36,511 nt of DNA. Source: Gonium pectorale (Eukaryota; Chlorophyta; Chlorophyceae; Chlamydomonadales; Volvocaceae). Under the pieces are notes generated by a model, which searched no databases, was not told the DNA's origin, and was given only the letters and a program-made list of their open reading frames with translations. The number at the start of each line of letters is the position of its first letter. Within the stretch, counting starts at the first letter, position 1. The stretch spans positions 2,532-39,042 of the forward strand of contig LSYV01000051.1 in NCBI GenBank assembly GCA_001584585.1, in the 5' to 3' direction. The translations under genes were made by a program, and so were the position numbers. Positions 9,922 to 20,612 of the stretch are shown here, piece by piece.

Positions 9922-12070
9922 ATGGATTTGAATCCCCCAGGCCCCGTCGACTCCTCCAAATCGAGGCGTGCCAGCCTGGTTATTAAAGAAACGGGGCAGC
10001 TGCTGGACGGACTGCAAGCTGATGCCACCCGGGGCGAGACGCTCATGCTGGAGCTGGAGGCGCTCCTCGCATCATCAAAGGCCACCTCCAGCTTCTCGCA
10101 CCGGGCGCTCTCCCAAACGGCCACGGTTACCATCTCGACGACGCACTTCGCCGCTGTCCAGCCTCTTCACGTGCCGGACGATGACGACCAGCAGCCGGAC
10201 GAGGTGCGGCAACTTGCCGCCCCTCGATGCCCGCGCATGCCCGCCCAAACATACCTCTCTCTCCTTCGCAGCTTTATTCAATTTAAACGCCCCAACATTA
10301 CCCCAAAGAAGGAGTACCGGTACCCGCTGTCGATTCCGCTCCGCCCCCGTTAGCTAACTTGCATGGGCTGACCGCCTTGTGCGGCCGGCGGGCTGCACGC
10401 TTGCGCCTCCCGCACAGGAAGCCTTCCAGCCCGTCAGCCGTCCGCGTATCGTGGCGAGGCGTCACTCCGTTATCACAATGGACGGAGCCTCCCTCTTCGC
10501 CGGCGGCGGCGATGCCCTATTTACTGTTCCGGCGCGGTGCACCTCCTCATCAGCCGCCGGAGCAGTGGTGGGGGTTGTGCCACTGCTCTCCACAGCCGCC
10601 CCTGCCGCCGCCGCCGCCGCCGCTGGCAGCAGTGTTGGCGGAGGAGCCTCATTGCTGCCTCCTGCCGGGCGCAGCTTCTCCTTCGCGGCGCGCACCGGCC
10701 GTTCCCAGCAGCCCAGGCGATCCCTGACTGAGGGGCGGCTTACCAGCATCGCTGTGGCTGCCTCTGGTGCCAGCGGGAGCCGGTTGTCGCGCGCCAACGG
10801 GTTGCTGGGCTCCGCTGCCTCCGCCGCTGAAGCCGACGGCGACAGCTGCCCACAGGCAAGCCCCGCTGCGGCGGCGTCCATCCGCCCCGCCTCCCTGACC
10901 GAGGAAGGGTACGTGGGCGCAGCGGTTCGCGCACCCTCCATGACGCACAGCTCGCGCCCGCGCCTAGCCTGGGCGGCAGTCCCGCCCCTCACCCAGCAGC
11001 AGTGCGCCGTCCTGACCGCGAGTGAGGGGCAGCGGGGCGCGGAAGCGTCCTCGTCACTGCCGTGCTTCAGGGGCCCCGGCGGGGAGGGCGAGGTGCAGAG
11101 CCACCCGGCGTCGCGTGCGCGCGGCGGGCGGTTTATGCGGGCGCTCAAGGGGTGAGTCGGGCCTCGGTTGTGCTTGGATGCAGCTTACGGCATCCCGCGA
11201 CGGACGGAAGCTTGCGGGGGCGGGCGTGCAAAGGTTTATCACAAGCACACATGCCCGTCCCCCCTGAGCCCCCACGCATGCGTAAAGTCCACTAGTAGGC
11301 TATGTGGCTGGCTGACCGAAAGGGCCACTAGATCCTTAACTTGCGACCGAATTCCGAAACCCGAAGTTGCTACAGGAGTGCAGTTCGGTGCTCGCCTGAC
11401 CACGCCTACCCGGCCATCGCATTGCAGGATCTTCCAGCATGGGCAGCAGCAGACGGTCCGGAGCGCCCCCGGCGCTCCGGCGCTGGGCGGCGACACGCCC
11501 GCCGGCGCCGGCGCGCCCTGGTCCACCACAGCCAGCGGCCGGGCCAGCAGCCCCTCCTCTGTTACCGGTGTCAGCGCCGTCCCCGCCTCCGAGGCAGTGC
11601 CGTCAGCTGGAGGTGCGGCTTCTGCCTCGCGCAGCGGCGGCATGGAGGCGCTCCGTGAGCGGCGGCAGCGCGCCACCGACACGGGGGACACCTCCGTGGC
11701 CCACCGGGAGAGGAGCATCGACGCGGGCGCCGGCGGCATGTGCGCCCCGCCGCGCCGCGGCCGCAGCTTCTCCAATTTGGTATCGCCTGTTGCGGTGCAG
11801 GCGGTGGCCGCGGCGAAGGTCGGTAACAATGCCGCCAGCGACGTCAGGCGGGCCCGCTCGCGGCGCGCGGCCGAGTTTGGCGCCGTCCGGAGCGTCTCCA
11901 TCAGGACGATGAGAGGATCGGTGGGAAGCGCGCCACCGGCAGGCGAGCCGCCCGAAGCGCCGGCATTGGCGGGAGAGGGCCGGCCGCCGACGGGGGTCGG
12001 CGAAGGAGGAAGAGGAGGAGGCGGCAGTGTCAGCTATGCACACAGCAGCTCCGTGTTGCCACGGATCTAA
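9922..12070 (+). CDS. Tandem family paralogue B (RRxS-array protein)
   Basis: Three exons, 9922-10203, 10418-11151 and 11428-12070, total 1659 nt and encode 552 residues with closed phases. The ATG has a good context (aacaATGG). In order: a short leader; a helical domain from RRASLVIKETG (Ser18) to HFAAVQPLHVPDDDD; exon 2 with RIVARRHSVITMDGASLFAG (Ser111), an Ala-rich linker, SFSFAARTG, PRRSLTEGRL, and RPASLTEE; then GRFMRALKG at the splice junction; exon 3 IFQHGQQQTVRSAP, a Ser/Thr/Ala-rich body, MEALRERRQRATDTG, an RRARSRR basic cluster, and the C-terminus AHSSSVLPRI. No enzymatic domain or membrane segment is visible. The layout suggests a largely disordered phosphoprotein or scaffold; function unknown. 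B is the most complete family member. Confidence 0.8.
10204..10417 (+). other. Intron 1 of paralogue B
   Basis: Donor GTGCGG follows a GAG codon; the acceptor is cgcacag. Phase 0. The equivalent intron of C (16457-16893) uses the same exon-end codon but is twice as long and has little visible similarity. Confidence 0.8.
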
Positions 12071-12609
12071 AGAGGGCGGATCTGGAAACCGACTGCAGCG
12101 CCATGCAAGTTGCAACTCCGGCGCCCTCATGCAGGCCACCTGTTACTTAGCTCCAAACGAGCATTGCAGCGGTGTTGGAGCCACGGCCCATGGGTTCAGC
12201 TGAAACGGCCGCTTCCTCGGCGCTGCAGTCCTAAGGCAGTCGTGGGTAGGGGGGAAGGGTCGACTAGTGCAACTCAACCCGGAAAGCTTTGGCTTTAGAA
12301 AACTCTTGATGCCTTTGGTTGAGTACTGGACATCATAGGCTGGGCGTCTGTTTTGCGTGCATTGTAGATGGTTGTTTTGGCGCGAGGGCTTTGTCCGGGA
12401 CCCGGGTGCGGTTGCGCGTGGACTGGGGCTGGGCTTGTGCGGGGGCTGCTGTGCGCCGGCATTCATCCAAATCAAGGGAATGGAGGGCCCGCGGACCGGG
12501 TGGTCATAGGCTGTGCATATAATGGTACTACGCTACCTAGCAGCTCCTGGCGCATGTATGGCATGTTCCCTTGTTGGTGGGCCTAGCAAGGTTGCGGTTG
12601 CAAGTAGAC

Positions 12610-13710
12610 TGCGGGAACACGGACCCGCCTCGGGACGCACTGTTCGGTACTGGGACGCCGTACGGCACACGCCTTGTCGTCGCGACCCCTAGCTCAACGC
12701 ACACGCAGACACAGCGCTGGCTGGCCCAGGCAGCGCCCAACGTCATAGGTTTACTGACGCGTTGACTTCGGCTGTGCGCAGCACCTTGCGCCTGAAGTAC
12801 GGTAGTGTTGTGTCGTTCAGGCGAGCACGGGCTCTGTGGTGGATGGCATGTTACGGTGGATTCGAAGGACCGGCGTGCAAAGTACGTCCTATATGGTGTA
12901 CGGCACGTGCTGATCGCAATCATGCGCTAATGTAACTTCTTTGTTCATCTGCTCAGCCACCGGTAACGACGCCTGGAGGGGTGCGAACTGCGATGGCAGG
13001 ACTGCATGTGGGGTATGCGTTCACATCGCTTGCCGGCCCGGTGCCCGACGCCCTTGACCGGGGACCGCAGTGGCGCCGACTGTCTTGGACGCCTCGGGCA
13101 TTGCCTGGGATGCTGTTGATTCGTGCCAGTGAGCACGAGTGCCGTAGTGTACGGCCTGCACGGGGATGTTAAAAGCCCTGCTGAAGTACGTCGTATGCGG
13201 TGTGCTGAAGTACGTCGTAAGCGGCACGTGCTGACCGCTCTCATGTGATGTCGTCCAATGGCTTTGCGGTTCGGGCTATGCTGTGCGGCTCCAGCCCTCC
13301 AGGCCCACTCGTGGCGGGGCACGGCCCTGGCGCCCCCGCCCGCACACTGTGAGGAGCTGCTAATTTGGCGTCTGCACCGCCACCGGCAAACGTATATTTG
13401 GGTGCGAACTTTGATGGTATGACGGGTGCTCATGGACCGCACCTGGCACGGCGTGTTGTGGATGTGCTGCAAGGCGTGTTTGGTGTACTGCACAGTTTGG
13501 ACGACAGTTGGCACACGCAAGCGCATGGACTTTGCGCGGGACTTTGGGAGGGATCGGGACCTACACGGCACGTGACCTAGCTGCGGACCACCAGTTGCGC
13601 ACGAATAAAGGGCACGGCTGCGAACGTGCCGCAGCCATGCGGCCTTGGCAGTTGGCGCCCGGCGTGGGCCGTGCAGCCTGGAGCGGCAGTACCCTTACGC
13701 CGCGGATGCT
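12610..13710. repeat. Segment duplicated downstream of paralogue C
   Basis: Several short blocks occur in the same order here and at about 19095-19720, beginning about 540-560 bp after the stop in each case. Similarity is patchy, with indels between blocks, as expected of an old segmental duplicate under no constraint. Confidence 0.5.
12931..12935 (+). terminator. Candidate poly(A) signal of paralogue B (TGTAA)
   Basis: The first TGTAA after the B stop, giving a 3' UTR of about 0.86 kb. Supported by motif only. Confidence 0.35.
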
Positions 13711-15491
13711 ATAATGGTGAGAAGCGCGCGGAGAAGCCCGAATCACGTGGCTGTGGGTCGGTGTCGCGGTCAGGTCGGGGTCAGTGCGGGGCGGCGGCGC
13801 ACCTAGGCGGCGGAGACGTGGCGAAGACATATGGCGATGTGGGTGGATTCGATTGTCGTCACATTACGTTGTGTTCCATCTGGCCGGGTTTGGTGTTGGT
13901 TTTGATTGGGGCCGTGAGAGCCAGCGGACTTGGGGCGTGGCACGGCAGCACCCCGAGGTTACGGTAGTGAGTAGCGCGATTCAGCAGGTCGAGGCGGGAC
14001 CGGGCACGGCCAGGGAGGTCTCTCGTCTTCACGGCGACGGGCCGACGGCTCGATCGCTGCGCCGACATGTGGTGCTGTTTGCGCTCCTTACAGTCTGTTG
14101 AGGCTGGAGCCTCACCCAGGACTGGCGTGGTGGCAGGTGCAGAAACCCTCAGAGCGGTGCTGGGTAGGCTGGGGTTTCTCCCGGGCTGCCCGGGACCGCC
14201 CGAACCTCCCATGTGAGTAAGGAGGTTTGCCACACACACATTGCACGTTTGGGGTTTCTTTCTTTTGCTGTACGTCCGTGCATGCGCCTGCCCGGGTGTG
14301 CTGCACGGCGCGAATGAGCGGAATGACGTGGCCTCGCAGGCACGGCGGGACAATGGGCACGGTGGTGAGACGGCCAAAGCGGTCCTCCGTTCTGGGGTTC
14401 ACCACGTCGGGCAGTGTTTGATGGTCCAATGCATGTGTCTGGTGTGCCTTACTCGCGGTGTTTTTCTGAGGTGACATCAGTTGGGCCTACCTGCCAATGT
14501 GTGGTCTGATGTGGGGACACTCAACAACGAAGCATGTCTGTCGGTTGTGTGATGGCCCTCTGGCTAAGGCGCGGAAAGGAGCTTCAGCATGTCGTCGAGA
14601 TGAGGATTTATGAAGCAGTGCTGTCGGTCCCGCCGCCACAGCCTTGCCACCTTGCTACCAGGCGATTTCAAGTCAATCTGTTTCGGGGCCGTTTTTCGTG
14701 GGATGAGGAGGTGGGGGGGATAGCACGGTTTTGACAGGGCGTAGAAGACAGTCCAGGTGGCAGGGGGATTACGTGGATCCCTATGACTGTGCCTCGGGAT
14801 AAAGAAAGCTGGGTCCCAAGCCCTACAGGCGGGTGCGGTTTGGCTCGTTAGCCCCTCTCCAGGAAGATAGCAAGGCTGCGCCGTGATGGCACCTGCTTCG
14901 TTCCCGTTGTTGGCGAACTTGTTTTGTTGGGGACGGCGGGGACGGGCTTCCTGTTGCATGGGTTTTGGCGCGTGGGGTTGTGCGTGGTGCAGGCTTTGCA
15001 GGATGGGAAATGAGGCCGGGCAGATTTCCGCTGCTGGCATGCGGCGAGGGAGGGTTGGAGGAGCGACGGACGGTGCGCTCCGGCGTTTGTGCGTGGTAGG
15101 CCTAACCGGAAGCCCACTTCTGTGGGCAGCAGCTTTGAAGGGCACTCGTATCCCACGTCCAGGTACCTGCAGATGTAGTGTGCGGAGGGGGGGGGCACGC
15201 AACCTGACGGATCGCAGCTGAGAGGCACTGTGACACGCGCGGCGCGGATGATGGTACCGGCGTTCCGGGAGGGGATCGGTTCTTGGCGGCAACGGGGGGC
15301 TGCCCGACGGAAGGCGCAGGCCGGGGGGGGGGGGTAAGGGGGCCAGCTGCGCTGCAAGCGGGTATCACTGAGCGTTGGTTACCTCGCTCTTTCTGTGCAC
15401 GTGTTTCCACAATTGGAGCGCTTTGGCTGCCTAGCTAGCTAGCAGCGCCTCATTATTTCAGTGTTTCATTTCTCTAGGAGGTTGCAGTGGG

Positions 15492-15938
15492 ATGAAGATC
15501 GCCGCACAATCGTTGAAAGGAAAACGGGAAGCGTGGAAGCAGCTGTCAAAGAAACAAGTCAGTGACACTCGGGCACGTGTGGCTCAGGTGTGCATGTGTA
15601 CGAATCTCCACGAACTGGCGAAAGTGGCGTGCAGCTACCACTGGCACGATTCAGGGTGGTACTTCCTTGTGACCGAAAACTCATTACATGCATGCATATA
15701 TGGGCTTTGTCCCGAGGTAGACGCTCTTATATGCGGACCTGACGGCCCTAAAACCTGGATCACTCGACGCAGGCTGCTGCTGGCTGGCCACTGCCGACAG
15801 CATGCGGCTGTGCTGCATGACTGCACCAATCGCTTTGCCTTGGTGCGTTTAGAGTTACACACATGTGAAGTTTTCTTTGCTCGCAGGCGGGGTGTGAAGT
15901 CCGAGTACTGCGACAGCAGTGCGCACGGATGTATGTAG
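15492..15938 (+). CDS. Hypothetical protein, 148 residues
   Basis: An uninterrupted frame from ATG 15492 to TAG 15938. The product begins MKIAAQSLKGKREAWKQL, is basic at the N-terminus, and is rich in Cys, His and Trp (for example CSYHWHDSGWYF, GHCRQHAAVLHDC, EYCDSSAHGC). The spread of Cys and His could bind metal, but no known spacing is recognised. Third-position GC is lower than in the neighbouring genes. A broken relative lies at the equivalent position upstream of B. It could be a small gene, or a piece of a transposon-encoded protein that travels with the duplicated unit. The 3' end lies about 250 bp before the C start codon. Confidence 0.35.
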   Translation: MKIAAQSLKGKREAWKQLSKKQVSDTRARVAQVCMCTNLHELAKVACSYHWHDSGWYFLVTENSLHACIYGLCPEVDALICGPDGPKTWITRRRLLLAGHCRQHAAVLHDCTNRFALVRLELHTCEVFFARRRGVKSEYCDSSAHGCM

Positions 15939-16186
15939 CGGGCGCCACCGCCACTGGTTGCTACTAATAGTTGACAACAAAAGTGACAATCACGACGCTT
16001 GGGCTTGGGTTACATGTGTGTGTTTGTATGTGTTATGTTCGCAGACCTGTACTTCGGGTTGACCGACCTGTACTTCGCTCGGTTAAACCTGCCTGCCGGC
16101 GACCCCGCATCTCAGCGTCAAGTCGTTTGATCGTTTGATTTGCTCGAGTTGCAATAACTTGCGTCGAAACGGGCGCCGCGACGACC

Positions 16187-18550
16187 ATGGCCCATGAGGC
16201 CCCGGACAAAATGCGGCGTGCCAGCCTGGTCATTAAGGAAACTGAGTTGATGCTTGGCGTACTGCACGCGGATGCCGCCCGCGGGGAGGACCTCATGCTG
16301 GAGCTGGAGGCGCTCCTCGCATCATCGAAGGCCACCTCCGGCATCTCGCCCCGCCGCGCGCTCTCCCAAACGGCAGCAGTCACCATGTCGACGACGCACT
16401 TCGCTGCAATTCAGCCACTCAATGTGCCAGACGATGACGGCCAACAGATGGAGGAGGTGCGCCACGGTTCGAAGGACTCTCTCGGCGTCTCTCGGATAGT
16501 TGCTTGACAAGGTGGCCAAACCCCCACCTGCTCGCGTATGAGCCGCCCACCCATGAGCAACAAAGCAAGCTTGCCCATCACCGCCCACTGCTGGCGTGCA
16601 GTGACAGATGCGGCGGCCTGGCATGCAACCACCACCACACCACCACACCACCACACCAAACAAAGCATTCCTGCACCTGTTCCACCTCCCGTCATTCCGC
16701 AGACCTCGGCCTGTCGGTTGACACTAGATGCCATGATGCAGTACCGCCGCGTCTGTGCAAGTCTATGTATATAGCCGTGTCATTGCACGTACAATCGTAC
16801 GACAGGCCCTGCTCCGCGCGCCAAGGTGTGGCTGCCTGCCGGCTGTCCGTGACCCGCCCCCCGGTGCCGCCCCTGCACCCCTGCACGCCACAGGCCGCTT
16901 TCACAGCGGCCAGTCGGGCCCGTATCGTGGCGAGGCGTCACTCCGTTATCACAATGGACGGAGCCTCCCTCTTCGCCGGCGGCGGCGATGCCCTGCTCAC
17001 GCCTCCGCCGCGGGGCGCCTCCCTATCTGCCACCGGACCGGCTTCAAAAGCCACGGGTGTGCTACCCGGAGCAGCCCCTTCCGCCGTCGCGGCCGCCAAC
17101 ACTGCTGGTGGCAGTGTCACCGAGGGCACCGCGCCGCCTCCTGCCGGGCGCAGCTTCTCCTTCGCGGCGCGCACAGGCCAGCCCCAGCAGCCCCGCCGCT
17201 GTGTGACTGAGAGCCGTCTTACCAGCAACGCTGTGGCTGCCGCCGCCTCCAGTGCCAGCGGCCATAGGCTACAGCGCCCAAACGGATTGCTGGGCTACGC
17301 TGCCTCCGCCGCTGAAGCCGACGGCGGCGGCTGCCCGCAGGCCAGCCCCGCTGCGGCGGCGTCCATCCGCCGCGCCTCCATGACCGAGGGTGGGTACGTT
17401 GGCGCAGCGGTTCGCGCACCCTCCATGACGCACAGCTCGCGCCCGCGCCTAGCCTGGGCGGCAGTCCCGCCCCTCACCCAGCAGCAGTGCGCCGTCCTGC
17501 CCGCGAGTGAGGGGCAACGGGGCGCGGAGGCGTCCTCGTCACTGCCGTGCTTCGCCGGCCCCGGCGGGGCGGGCGAGCAGGCGGTCCGCCCCTGGTTGCG
17601 TGCCCGCAGCGGGCGGTTCATGCGGGCGATCAAGGGGTGAGTGAGTCGGGCATCTGTCCGGGCTAACCCCTTGGGGTTGGCTCCTGGATGCGCGCATCCA
17701 GGGGAATCTAGGAGCCAGGCGAAGCCGTGGGCGTGTCCTTGTACGGAAAATACCTCTGAAGTCCCCACGCACACACGCACGCATGCCTGTACGCGGCTAG
17801 GCCACGACTGCTTCCAATTCAAGGGTTCCTTTGCGACACGTACGTATGACAGCTGCGACCTCTTCGAGGACCATCGCGACTTTTATATGCGACCTCTTCC
17901 GTAACCTCCCTCTTCCAGTCGGTGTGCGCCTGACCACGCCCACCCGACAACCGCACTGCAGGATCTTCCAGCAAGGCCAGCATCAGACGGTCCGGAGCAC
18001 CCCCCGCGCTTCGGCCCTCGGCGATGACACGCCCGTTGGCGCCGGCGCGCCCCAGTCCACCACAGCCAGCGGCCGGGCCAGCAGCCCCTCCTCTGTTACC
18101 GGCGTCAGAGCCGCCCCCGACTCCGAGGCAGCGCCGTCGGCTGGAGGTGCGGCTTCTGCCTCGCGTAGCGGCGGCGTTGAGGCGCTCCGTGAACGGCGGC
18201 AGCGCGACACCGACACAGGCAGGACCGCCGTGGCTCGCCGGGAGAGGAGCATCAACGCGTGCGGCAGCCACTGTATTTGCGCCGCAGCGCGCCGCGGCGG
18301 CAGCTTTACCAGCTTGGCGGTGTCCGCTGCGGCGCAGGCGGTGGCGGCGGCGAAGGTCGGTAACAACGCCGCCAGCGACGCCAGGCGGGCCCGCTCGCGG
18401 CGCTCGGCCGAGTTTGGCGGAACCCGGAGCAACTCCACAAAGACGATGAGAGGATCGGTGGGAAGTGCGCCGCCGGCAGGTGCGCTGTCCGATGCGCCGG
18501 TACTGGCGGAAGAGGGCCGGCCGCCGACGGGGCCTGGCTGCGGAGGATGA
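16187..18550 (+). CDS. Tandem family paralogue C (RRxS-array protein, C-terminally truncated)
   Basis: Exons 16187-16456, 16894-17636 and 17962-18550 sum to 1602 nt and encode 533 residues. The start has an excellent context (cgaccATGG). It follows B throughout: MRRASLVIKETE (Ser13), RIVARRHSVITMDGASLFAG (Ser107), PRRCVTESRL, RRASMTEG, GRFMRAIKG at the junction, then IFQQGQHQTVRS, VEALRERRQRDTDTG and RRARSRRSAEFG. In the third motif the phospho-acceptor serine is replaced by Cys. Translation stops at TGA 18548-18550. The sequence after the stop, in the same frame, still encodes the family C-terminus (SHAHSSAVASMLPRV), so this is a recent nonsense change that removes about 20 residues. Function unknown, as for B. 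Confidence 0.75.
16457..16893 (+). other. Intron 1 of paralogue C
   Basis: Donor GTGCGC, acceptor cgccacag, phase 0. It contains a caccacaccac microsatellite near 16628-16660. Confidence 0.75.
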
Positions 18551-20612
18551 GCAGGTGGCGGAGGCCATGTCAGCCATGCGCACAGCAGCGCCGTAGCCTC
18601 CATGTTGCCACGGGTGAATCCGGAGCCCTTGCTTCAGAAGACCTTGGTAATAATGTTAAAACCAATGACTCCGGAAGCACTTGACTCCAGCAGAGTCTCG
18701 TAGTACTGTCAAAAGCAGGGCCACTGGCAGCTTGGCACAGCCTCTTCCCGACCCTGGCTACTCTCAATGCAATTTTGGGTACCGTGTCGTGCATTGCATC
18801 CTGGAAGGCTGTGGCAGCCCCAAGGTTGTTGACGTATCTGGCCGGGCGTATGTCGTCATTGACTTACTTGGCACGCGTGAAGGCCCCAGACATGGTAGCC
18901 CGGGCATGGCAGCGCGTGCGCCAGGGCTCGCCAGGGCCGGGCCAGTCGGGGCCTGGGCTGGGCGCCAGGCCCCAATCATACACAAAGGCAGTCGAGGGCC
19001 CGCTGACGGGGTGTTCACAGTCCGTGCGTCACAGTTCTGACCCTTCTGACACCTCGGTTCGTGCTCCCTTGGTGAGAGGTCTTGTATACGGTAGTTGCGT
19101 TTGCAACGCGTGCGGGAACACGGACATGCCGTGGGTGCCTTTCCTGGCACTGAAAAGCCTTCCTGCACGGAAGGGCTCGCCGCCGCGGCCCTGGCACGAC
19201 GCACGACGCACGGGCATACAGCGCTGGCCTGCCCGGTGCCCTACGTCGTTGGCTCGCTCATTGCGCGTTGACGCCAGCTCTGTGCAGCGCCTCAAACGTG
19301 TCTGGTATAGTTCAACCTCGTGCAGGAGAAAGTATGAAACTCAGATGCGGGCGACGGCGAGTATGAGGGACTTGAAGTGTGTAAAGTGTGCAAAGTTCGT
19401 CATGTCCAAGGTACGGCGCGTGCCGACCGCTTTCATGTGTTCTTATCGTTCCTCATGTTCGGCTGCCGTTGCGTGCGGTGGGTGTCTGGTCATGTGTACT
19501 TGTGTTACCGCAGATCGGGCAACCGTGTCACGAAATGGCAGACGCGTGGTCTTTTTGTGCAAGATTGGGGAAATGGCTTATGGCCTGCATAGGTTGCACA
19601 TGCAAAGGAAGTATCGTTGCGGACGGGCGGCGAACGTGTGGCCTTGGCAGTTGGCATCAGGTTTGGGCCAGCGTGCGGCGTTTAGCGGCACGACCGCTTG
19701 CCGTACCCTGAACTGGGGACCGTCCGCAAATGCCCTGAGCACATGGCTGCTGACGGTTTGCTGCAGGCAGGCAGGCACGGTCGGCGAGGAGGCAACTAAA
19801 TGCAACGGAGAACAACAAAGTGAAAATGTTAGGACCCAGGAGCGCGGGGGCTTCAACATCAACCGTGCGCCTGGCCGGACGCACAAGCGGAAGGGCTCTG
19901 TCGGGCACTGGTAACGAGCGCACGCGTCAGCGCCCTGTAATATATCATCATCGCATTGCGGTGCACGGCATCGTGGGTTCGGTGATGGCCCTGGCCGGAG
20001 CTGTCGGAGCCAAGGGAATTTCAGGGTATGACGGCAGCACTAAACCCGGCAATGCCAGGGGCGCAGGGGAGTTCCCGTCGCGGCGACGGCTCGCTCCCTG
20101 TGCGGTAATGCTTGCATTCCTTGAAGCATGTCAAGGCTAGGCCCTGGCCGGGGATAGTGGGATATCATGGCTGTACCCTCAAGAGGGGTATTGGAAAAGG
20201 AAACGAAAACAAAAGGAGAACCAGAATTTCCCCGGGCGGCCTGGTCCCTGGAGTTGTCGCTCTCTTTTTATGGCTGGACTTGTGTCTCATGCAAAATGTT
20301 TTCGGGAAGGCTCTTCCTGAGGGGTGGGGACGGGGACCTGAGTGTGGTTTGGGGTTGGGTGTGTTGACACGCCGTACGGCAGACACGACGCGAGAGAGCG
20401 TGGCTAGACAGCTCGAACAGAGTGTAGTAAAAAGATCACTGCCAGTTGGATAGTGTCGCGCGTGCAGGACGTTGTGTAACTGCTAGCTCGAGCTCCAAGA
20501 TAAGATACCTGGGCAACCGCGCACGCGCATTTGCATTTTAACTGCGATGTAAATATGGATGAACGCAACGGTTAACTGGCGTGCGGAGCACTAGAGAGGG
20601 AAAACCCTTGCG
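18551..20612. other. 3' flank of C and upstream region of the zinc-finger gene
   Basis: 18551-18600 is the untranslated remnant of the C terminus. 19095-19720 carries blocks shared with 12610-13710. A long open frame (about 18775-19914) exists but has no ATG at its start, mixed codon use and no recognisable motif, so it is not called. TGTAA occurs at 19936-19940. The last 150 bp before 20613 include AT-rich stretches that may be the promoter of the next gene. Confidence 0.45.

Larger units (their letters stand above)
12071..15491. other. Interval between paralogues B and C; no supported gene
   Basis: The proximal part contains sequence also found downstream of C: tgcgggaacacggac at 12610-12624 and 19111-19125, and ggccttggcagttggc at 13641-13656 and 19640-19655. 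A duplicated motif (gctgaagtacgtcgta) occurs twice near 13179-13220, with a related copy near 12870-12910. From about 13800 to 15490 only overlapping, weakly coding frames are seen. TGTAA at 12931-12935 is a candidate 3' end for B. Confidence 0.45.

Noticed and set aside
18775..19914. 379-codon open frame downstream of paralogue C
   Set aside because: It starts at TTG, has mixed codon use and no domain, and the collinear sequence downstream of B (12610-13710) is not open in the same frame, so there is no sign of coding constraint.
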